Shown piece by piece: positions 56,101-64,000 of a stretch of 64,000 nucleotides of DNA. Position 1 is the first letter of the stretch. Each line of letters starts with the position of its first letter. This stretch comes from Dactylonectria macrodidyma (lineage: Eukaryota > Ascomycota > Sordariomycetes > Hypocreales > Nectriaceae). A program made the translations under genes and the position numbers. The DNA lies in NCBI GenBank assembly GCA_020744425.1, contig JAGMUV010000006.1:2108001-2172000 (forward strand), given 5' to 3'. The notes beneath the pieces are model-generated. The model was not told the DNA's origin. It worked only from the letters and a program-made list of their open reading frames with translations, and searched no databases.

Positions 56101-57600
56101 CGTCATTTAATTCATCGATAGGCCAGCAGAAACTCTTTGGTCGATTATCATCAAAGGCTTTCTTCAGCACACATACGTATTCCTTTCGAGTTCTCCAGCA
56201 CCAGTGCCTAGAAGTTTAGAAAAGAATGACAGCCGCGCCAACACTATCACGGTATCCTCTACGTTAACCGTCCACATCATCCCTCGTGTCAACGCCTCCA
56301 ACAAGCTAAAAAAGACTGTTGCGTTAGCCAGTTCAATATTTAGAACTAGGCGCAACAGGTTACACAGGCGCCCATAGCTGGATGATCGACGATTTTAACA
56401 CCCAATCACGTATTCTTGGGCGCCTTTGTGCAACATGGACTTGCGACCTGACACATCTTGCTTATGTGCCAACCTCCACATATACGGATGTCTCCGTGGT
56501 TTGCAGGGCGCCGAATACAGGTTTCTGCTTGTGGCGAACGCCCTTAGCCCTTCCATTAGTTCTGGGCAAGTTGTCGCCTGGGATATCTCAAACCCAGGGC
56601 TAGTTACGGCTAAGAAGGCGGACCCGCACCGAGCTTCCTAGGCAGCGCTGAATCTTGCCGTCTAAGCTGGCAGATGCAATGCAGGTTTCCTGAAAGCAGG
56701 TCTTCGGGAAACATATTCAAGCTCTCGCCAGGTACGCGCTGTAGGCGCGCCTGCCTACCCGGATAGCATGGCTAGGTGGGCTCTCGTCTCGCAGCTGCCA
56801 CACATGGATATCCCCACCTTTCTAACCCAAGCTAAGGTCCGGAGGATTTTTTTTTCTTTGCTCATGACGCCCGATCTAGTCACGACCAGCGTCAGCGGCG
56901 ACACAATGGCATTCACAACGAACTAGGCGTCACCGGAGTGGAACTAAGGCCGTCGCAAAACGTGGGATCAGCCGGGCTATTGATCAGAGGGGCGGACCGT
57001 CGAGGGGCGGACCGTGGAAGCAATCGTGTCACCGACAATTCATCGTGGGGTGGGCGGCCGAGGCCCCTCTCTTCTAGACTTCTACAGTGCTGCCAACACA
57101 AATAGGAAGCTTCATCAGCCCGCCTCACAAGGACGATGCTGACGGCGGCGGGTCCCCGACTTTACTGGACGTCGTTGGCGCTGGAGCCGGCGCTGACGCC
57201 GTGCAGAGCGGGAAATCATGGTTATGCGCAACCCCAGCCTCATGGCACTCAACTACCAAGTCATTTTACCATTTTTGCCGGCGCGGGCGGCGATCAAGCA
57301 AGCGCGCGCAGACGAAGGGCCCACAGCGACCTGTGCTCCGAGACGAGGCGCCGCGTTCCCGAAAGCTATGATGACACCTTGAATCATCAATGTCTCCGGT
57401 GCTCAGGGACACTCGAGGGGAGCTGGCACAGACAAGCCTTTCCAATGTTGGACTTGACGGTCATTTTCGTGTCGCGTTTGATGCAGCGTCTTCTGCGGCA
57501 TCTTCTGCGACAACCAGAGGCCAAAGCTACAGGTGGAATAGGTATCAGCCGATGAAAATTTCCTGGATACGGGCTGGCTAGCGCGCCGCACTTGGCGCTG
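50101..57600. other. Gene-poor region, middle part
   Basis: About 7.5 kb with stops spread through all six frames. The longest frame is 189 codons (50550..51119, plus) and has no recognisable domain. The sequence is not obviously AT-rich, so a repeat-induced point mutation (RIP) relic is not evident by eye. I see no terminal repeats, transposase motif or RNA gene. A short direct repeat GGGGCGGACCGT occurs near 56990-57016. Confidence 0.45.
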
Positions 57601-57601
57601 T

Positions 57602-57633
57602 GATACAATGATACAATGATACAACGATACAAC
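57602..57633. repeat. 8-bp tandem repeat, four copies
   Basis: The unit is GATACAAT or GATACAAC, two copies of each in a row without interruption. Confidence 0.85.
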
Positions 57634-58422
57634 GACCCTGGACTGGCGCTATATCATGTCCCTGTCAGGATGGCGGGAGTGGTACTCACTACTCCGTACC
57701 TCGAGCCACAAGCACTTGGACCAGTCCAGGGTGTGCGCGCCATTCTGGCTCTGGTCGTTCATTTGCCCCCCAAGACCCCAAACCTTAGGCAGGCGGGTGG
57801 GCAGCCCAGCCAGCCATCTGTCGGAGTTAGAACCCGTTGAGCAATCGGCCGAGTCCAGGTCGACCTCCCTCTTTAGTGTGAAAGGAAGATGCCCGTTGGA
57901 GGCTCGGCGATCACTCCTCCCCCTCCCATCCCCGTTTTGACCCCTGGTCTAGTAGACAAATCGGCAGACAACGACGAGAAGATTCATGTCGACGACGAGT
58001 CATGCACCTGCAACGTGGACGGCCTGTTTGGAAATACTGATCCGCCCCCCTGGTCTACTACACGATGGATGATGCTCTGGTGAGGTTTGTGCCATTGCCC
58101 ACAATAGCCTTGCCTTGACGAGACTGAAACAAGGGTCCTTTGGAATGAGGTCACTTACGTTCCTACGTCCATCAGGTTGAGGTTGCAAAGGCAGAGAGAG
58201 ACGTCTGTCTTCAAGAGTTATCCACTTAACAACAAAGAAGGGGGGAAAGGGGTCGGCGGGGTTGGTTCCACGGCGGGGGTCCATCATGCAGTTGATGATA
58301 ACGGGAACATGGTATTGCAGATGGCGCGAACGACGGGTTGTGCACATGGTCTCGAAGAGTTCGCACTGTTAGCTTGGAAGGCAGGCCGCAGTCAGGTGAC
58401 CCTGGGCCAGAGCAGAGACGAT

Positions 58423-58590
58423 ATCTCGGAAGCCCATGCGGGTAGCTGTCTTGTAAGCTACGGACAGTCTGGTTTCTGGGACAGCATCTCGAAAATCCAT
58501 GTGGAAGTCTCCCAGGGTTTCGGTCAGTCCGGTCTCTGGACTAAGATCTCGGAAGCCTATGTGGATGTCTCGTTTGTCTCGGACAGACCG
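58423..58590. repeat. Degenerate ~60-63-bp tandem repeat
   Basis: Units start at 58423, 58486 and 58546 with ATCTCG(G/A)AA. They share GTCTC and a GGTCAGTCCGGTCTCTGG-like core. Unit lengths are 63, 60 and at least 45 bp. The plus-strand frame stays open through all units, from 58177 to 58635. Confidence 0.65.
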
Positions 58591-60826
58591 AAGGTTGGGG
58601 CAGCGAAGTGGGAATGGAAGCATCCAAAGACATGATCAGCAAGATGCCATGGCCCAAGGGACATTGCAGGCCCCACGAGCAGCCCACGACGATCAAACAT
58701 TATCTCTTCCAAAGGCACTATTGTGTCTAGAAGCTTCGGCGATGGCAACCATTGGGCATGTTTACTTCTTCTGCAAGGCTCAGTTCAAGCAGTTTTGTTT
58801 CACCAACATCACCCGCCTACATTTGCCTGCTGTGTCCCAACTCGTGCTTTCCGCGTGGGCAGGTGGCATGTCATGCACCTGTCATTTGAGACAGGTCAGT
58901 GAGCGAAAATGGGTTCCGCACAGGCCTCGACGAATGAACGAGACGAACTACTGGGGAGGGTGGGCAAGTGGACATTGAGGAGAAACAAATAATAAATTTA
59001 CAACGGGAGATGGGCGAGAAGTAGAAGAAGTAGATGAAGAAGAAAGCATGGCACAACAAAACAGCACCTCAATGTCACGCTCAGGGCGGGTAGGCAAATG
59101 CGGAGAACAAGCCAACGATACTAGGGGTGGCAGTGAAAAAAGGGAAAGAAAAAGCAAACCCGACAGATCTCGATTTGCAATCGGCTTGTAGGCCGCGTCA
59201 AGGGGGGGTTTGGTAAGTCTTCGGATGCCGGCAACTGTATATTGGCCACTAATCAATCATCCACTTGCATGCGGGTTTTAGCTGTGTTCCCATATGATTA
59301 CCTGCTTGCCTTACTGACACCTCATTCTATGAATATTGAGCCCACAAATTGTTCCAGGCGCTTCCAGCTAGGCAGATCAAAAGGTATCCGGACACGCCGG
59401 TACAGCTGCTTCCTTCACTGGACCCTCGTTTCGCATGCTGGGGCTACTGGTCGATTGGACTGCGTCCATGGTGTAGGGTAGGGAGAGTGAGACGGATGCA
59501 GGAGTGTCAAAGAGTGACGGTATGGGTAGGTGTACGGCTACATGGCCCAGAACCTGCTGCACAAGGATGATGGGCGTGGTGCTAATATCACGGCTCTTGG
59601 ATGCTGATTACTGGGGAATGCAGCTCGCAAACTTGACCTCTTTGGCCCATTATGCCTCGTGGCATTTGCTCCGCGCTGCAGCTTGCCCCAGCAATTACCG
59701 GCAGACGGAATATGTCTGAGTTAACTCTGGATAGCGCGTCCGGCTCCCGCCTGAAGTCGATTCTGCCTGTCAGAACCACCATGGCTGACTGAAATGACAT
59801 GCTACAAGCGAACATCCAGGTTACGACTGATGGACTCCTAGCACCGTGGTCTATCTGACAAAATGCATGCCACACCGCTTGACACAACATGACATCTGAC
59901 AGCCTCCATCAGCGCATTCTAGGTCTAAAGGCTTGATCGATTTTCCAACTTCAGCCTCCCTCCAGCTGCAGCGAATCCTTCCACCTCCCTGTTTCCTCAC
60001 GAGGACGTCACGGGTGCAGGGCCTGTCGAAGAGGGAACAAGGAGCACCAATCCACGCTCTCGGCCACCCCCCCTCCCTGCCTCCTGCGCAGTGTCGTCGG
60101 AGAGAAACAAGACGGAGAGACAGAGCCAAGTTCAAGAAAAAGCAAAAAGGGGCTGCAGTCGCGGACGCCATCTTGCCAGGGGGACAGCCAGACAGCGCAA
60201 TTGGAGGCTTGGAGCGGCACTGCTGTCATCGTTGGTGAGAGGGAGGCATTGTGGACCCGCTGCACAGAAACAGCCCTCTCCCTCTCCTCACCCTCCCATG
60301 CAAGATATCCTGGGCGCGGATCTCTGTTCACGTACCGCAGCCCGTCATCAGTAGACGCTTCCTGTGCTTCTTTCTGTTACACCGCAGCGGCTAGCGACTA
60401 GGGCCTTTTCTCCGGGCGTTTCTCCCAACCCCTCCTCCCTCGAGTTCCCCATCCCCCCTCCCCCCTTGAGAGTTGGAGAGTCTCGAGTCTCGAGCCTCTT
60501 GAGCTGCGCTGACTGCTAAACTAGCTGCTTCTTCTCGTTGCTCGCTGTTGGCTGGCCGAGGTAGGCCATTAGCTGTTGAGTAGCTGATGGCGCTGTTCGG
60601 TGTCTATTACTTGAACCCGTTATTAGTCCCTGCAATTAGCCAATCCTCGCCACCTAGCCGCCTAGCGCCCGTCGTTCGGAGGACATTGTCGGCTCGGTTG
60701 ACATCGACTTGGCTCTCCACTTTCAGGACCTCGGCCGGTTAGGCCCAGACTATGCCCTTCAGCTGGTTCCAGCATGCCTTGTACGTATCACCAACACCTC
60801 CATCCACTAATTACCAAGAGCGCCGG

Positions 60827-60844
60827 GGCGGCGGCGGCGGCGGC
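60827..60844. repeat. (GGC)6 trinucleotide run
   Basis: Six perfect GGC units lie in a GC-rich patch with no supported gene around it. Confidence 0.9.
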
Positions 60845-63016
60845 TGGCGGTGGATGTGACGGCGGACGGCGATGAAGACGGTGACCACTGTCGCCGCAAA
60901 CACAACCGGGGCTGCTTGCTGGATACAGTACAGTGCTCTGTACTTGGTACGGGTCATGAACCAGTTCTTGTATGCTATGCTAAACCTCGCCGAGGTAGCA
61001 GGCAGATCAACCCCGTTCTGGACTCCAGCCCATGGCGCCCTGCCCAGGGAGGGCACTCGTCTTGCTCGCCAACGGAGCGATAACTAATAGCTTCCCTATC
61101 TCGTTTGGTATCATATCCTTCGGTCATAGTTCTTTTTGTTTCGCTGTGGGGGGGGAGTTGCGATGGCCCAAGTGAACGAGGCCAGGTCTGCCACGCATAA
61201 CCGATACCAGGTCGCCTACCGCACTCACCCCCCCTGCCAAGTCGTCGACAAGGGCATGAGACGGCTTAATCCTCCGTGCCGTCGCTCTTGCGTGCCTTCA
61301 GGCTTCTGCTCGCCATTCCCCAGTCTTCTCACCCTATCATCGCACCGTTTCTGAACATGTTGCTACGGTATGTATCCCATATCGGCAGACCCTGAGGGGA
61401 AAAGCCCAGCTTCAGGTATGCGATGCTACCCTGCGATGCTCCCTGGGCGAGTAAGGTCCGCGGAGCTGCTGTTCCTCCTCCCCAATGCCACCCAGGCGAC
61501 TCCATCGCGACAGGGCTCCTAGATTTGCTCTGATCACGCTCAGGGTATGTTCCCCTGATGAAACATCTCCGGGGGTATGATCACGTTGCGGGCCCGCGTT
61601 CTGACAGGCCAGGCTCCCCAGCATCGCACCGCTCAGGCCTAGCGTCAGCATCTCGCATCAAGGGGGGTCGCACTTTGTAGAACGATGGAAGAACGGAGAC
61701 AATCGCAGCCGACTCGTCCAACTCGTCCGGAGCGTCCAGCATATCCAGTACATCCAGCCCTTTCAGCTTCAGTTCCAGCTCCAGCTCCAGCTCCGGTTCC
61801 AGCCACAGCCTCAGCTGTCTGTTCTTACCTACTGCTCGTCGCTCCCTTCGGCAGCTTGACCGAATTTGCTTTTTTTCCCCCTACTGACAACGTCCTGCTA
61901 GTAATGCACCCTCGTTCGTTGAACCCCTCTGCGGAGCTGGTCCGGGATGCACCCCATGCTCTCCCGGTGTACCTGTGCTGGGGTTTGAGAGATGGAAATA
62001 ACAGTGACCACAATAGCGATAATGATAATGATAGTGCTATACTCGCCGATGATACTCACCAAACGCCTTATTATACATGAGGTAGCGTATATTAGGGACC
62101 GTGGGCATCATTGTGTGGTGGTAGACGGTGGGACGCATCACCATCACACATAAGCAGCCAACGTCGCCGCCCTGCAGGGGCTGCTATCATTTCTGGGCGA
62201 AACGGGGCGCCTCGTGGAGTCGTGGAGCATGGCATGGCATCGAGTCGTTTTGTCACACTGATGTCTGTCCATCCATCCCCGGTGGTCTTCCGCTGCATGC
62301 CGGATCGAGACTTGGCCAGAAAGAGAAGCCGTCTCACACATACGCGACCAGGTGCTTGCTTGGCTTGCCCTGCGTATCGCATCCAGCGGCCAGAACGGGA
62401 CAGAGATGAAGAGATCGGCACCCGGGGCCAGGCCGGCTTCGGCCCCGAACATCAAAAAAGAAGTAAAAAAAAACAAAACAAGAGAGTCAAGATCGGTGAA
62501 AGACATATGGGATGGTGACAGCCTATCTTAATTATCTGGTGCCATTCTGACCGAGAAAGCGGGCATATGCGGTACCGGCTGTGTCTGATAGCGAGCCTAG
62601 ACTCGGTGTCTTGATTTTCCACCATGTTTGAGACATATGAGACACGCGAGGAGGCAAGGACCCTCCAGGGGCGGGAGAGAGCCAGCGATCCGGAAGCAAG
62701 GAGGAAGAGAAGTAGAGACAGAAGGGAAATGGCTCAAAAGGGGATCAGAAAAGGTGTGTGGCACTGACGCGAGCCTCCCTGGTTTGCGAGTCCCTAGTTT
62801 CTGATTGAAGCTCTTAGCCATCGTAAGAATCGTACGACATACGTCCCGGCCGTCGCTATGAGCCCTGCGAACCTTGCTGGGTTCGTGTAGGCAGGGCGAG
62901 GCACATCTGCAAGCGAGGCACACCGTGAGGACAGACGTCCTTTTCGCACGTAGTAGCGGTAGTATGTACTGCTACTATGATATTGTATGGTAGGAGGCGC
63001 AATTCTTGGTGTGTGA

Positions 63017-63018
<2 letters not shown>

Positions 63019-63052
<34 letters not shown>
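63019..63052. repeat. (GT)17 microsatellite
   Basis: Seventeen uninterrupted GT units lie about 460 bp beyond the stop codon of the glycerophosphodiesterase gene. Confidence 0.95.
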
Positions 63053-63055
<3 letters not shown>

Positions 63056-63514
63056 TGCAGGGCGGGCGAGGGCGAAGCGGCCAAACAGAAACACGCGGCA
63101 ATCCTCGACCGGATCCGCACCGTCGCATCCAATGCCTTCTCCGCAACCATTGACGAACAGGCGCCGCTTCCGCTGAGACAAGCATCATGTAGTTGCATGG
63201 TAAAGAGGTGATTCCTGTGCGTCTGCGGGACTTGAGACCAAGACAGAGACAACAATGGCCATGCTGCATGGGTTGGTGGCGTTCAGCATGTGCCCCGTTG
63301 AAGCCCATCTCGAGTCTCGACGTCGTACATCCCACACCGAGTCCCTTCAGAGTCACGTAGTATCCTGTATCCAAGCTTGACATGGTTGAGCTAGTCTGAG
63401 GAGACAACTGTTGAAAAAGAAAAGAAGAACTCCAGTCTTTCACTATCCGGTGGCCAGGTGTACCCTGCCCTACGTCGTGACTCTAGTTACTCAAATGCCG
63501 ATCCCAATCCTCAC

Positions 63515-64000
63515 TCAAAAGCTGGGACCATCAGTGCCGTTAACCTTCAACTCTGCCAGCTGCTCGCTCAACGTGCCATTCAACGTGCCGTTGGGCGACT
63601 CGGCTAGCGGATCCGCACTTGTAAGCCCCTTTCTGATGGCCAAGACACTGTCGACAATGACAGCGTCGATGCCCTGCTTTACTTGTCTCTGTTGTGCGCA
63701 TTAGCTCTCATGCTGTGTAACTGAAGCTACTGTCGACGCGTCTAGAACACCTAGAAGCTGGTAGAAGCTGAGAAATGGACAATGCGACTCACCTGCACCA
63801 TAATGGGGTCGTTGTTCTGCACCCCGTAGCTGACACAGACCAACCCGTTCTCCTTGACAACTTTCACAAGTCGTGGGCTGTTGATCATCGGCTCCGCAGC
63901 GGACACAATGCCCAACAAATTCCAGCGGCTAGCGAAGCGAATAGCCTCCTGTAGGGATGACGCCCGGATGTCGCAGACATCGGAGCACCCGGCATCGGTG
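63515..64000 (-). CDS. GDE1: GDE1-type glycerophosphodiester phosphodiesterase, C-terminal part (cut by window edge)
   Basis: Two exons are visible: 64000..63793 (continuing beyond the window) and 63688..63515. The intron is 104 bp, phase 0, with donor GTGAGT and a GCTAAT branch point. The 127 residues present match the end of the GDPD TIM barrel in yeast Gde1: LQEAIRFASRWNLLGIVSA, then ENGLVCVSYGVQNND and AVIVDSVLAIRKGLT. The enzyme hydrolyses glycerophosphocholine or glycerophosphoinositol to glycerol-3-phosphate. Gde1-type proteins also carry SPX and ankyrin domains at the N-terminus, which would lie outside. A ~40-residue Asn/Gly/Ser-rich tail ends at the TGA at 63515-63517. Related Pho81-type proteins cannot be wholly excluded from this fragment. 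Confidence 0.8.

Larger units (their letters stand above)
57601..63514. other. Gene-poor region, last part
   Basis: No gene is supported. The region holds an 8-bp tandem (57602), ~60-bp tandem repeats (58423-58590), a GGC run (60827) and a GT microsatellite (63019). The 131-codon Pro/Ala-rich plus-strand frame near 61685 and the 152-codon frame at 58177 look like by-products of repeats and composition. Confidence 0.45.

Noticed and set aside
50101..57600. RIP-degraded transposon
   Set aside because: No AT-rich bias, terminal repeats or transposase/reverse-transcriptase motifs were visible by eye. A computed RIP index would be decisive.
61685..62080. 131-codon Pro/Ala-rich plus-strand frame
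   Set aside because: It is driven by an imperfect CCAGCT/CCAGTT hexamer repeat, and no splice-linked coding exon was found nearby.

Overview
The window looks like nuclear DNA of a filamentous ascomycete, most likely a sordariomycete (the Hypocreales seem plausible but are not proven). The reasons are: genes broken by short introns (44-195 bp) with GT..AG ends and CTAAC/CTGAC-type branch points; families restricted to or typical of fungi (Zn2Cys6 regulator, SUR7-like four-span protein, Kex2-processed repeat protein); and Pezizomycotina-like versions of housekeeping genes. Sixteen protein-coding genes can be supported, fifteen complete and one cut by the right edge. I rebuilt the exon structures by eye. 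In every spliced model the phases close, but no transcript data were available.

Layout. 0.4-1.6 kb: a triose-phosphate/nucleotide-sugar-type transporter (-). 1.6-7.8 kb: gene-free DNA with a hairpin, G-runs and a CA microsatellite. 7.8-15.4 kb: a heptad-repeat coiled-coil protein (+), a membrane-anchored PNPOx-like flavoprotein (+), a SUR7-like membrane protein ending in a zinc ribbon (+) and UPF3 (-). 16-21.5 kb: a compact housekeeping block with the PP6/Sit4 phosphatase (+), TYW2 for wybutosine synthesis (+), a secretory EF-hand protein (-) and ORC6 (+). 21.7-23.1 kb: a secreted Gly/Pro/Thr repeat protein with four Lys-Arg sites (-).

24.3-33.4 kb holds the most interesting neighbourhood. 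It contains a short-chain dehydrogenase (-), an AtuA-like/DUF1446 protein (-), a class III CoA-transferase (+) and a Zn2Cys6 transcription factor (-). The AtuA-like and CoA-transferase genes share one divergent promoter. That promoter has a TATATAA box for each direction and, between them, a long imperfect inverted repeat built on CGG/CCG half-sites. This fits a locally regulated catabolic cluster acting on a CoA-activated acid; the substrate cannot be read from the sequence.

36.6-46.5 kb: a Cys-rich single-span membrane protein (+), a GRE2-type NAD(P)H reductase (-) with a perfect CRE site and a TATA box just upstream, the mitochondrial i-AAA protease YME1 (-), and a four-finger C2H2 transcription factor (-). 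46.5-63.5 kb: about 17 kb with no recognisable gene, but several tandem repeats. 63.5-64 kb: the 3' end of a GDE1-type glycerophosphodiesterase (-) that runs off the window. I found no tRNA, rRNA, CRISPR array or intact transposon.
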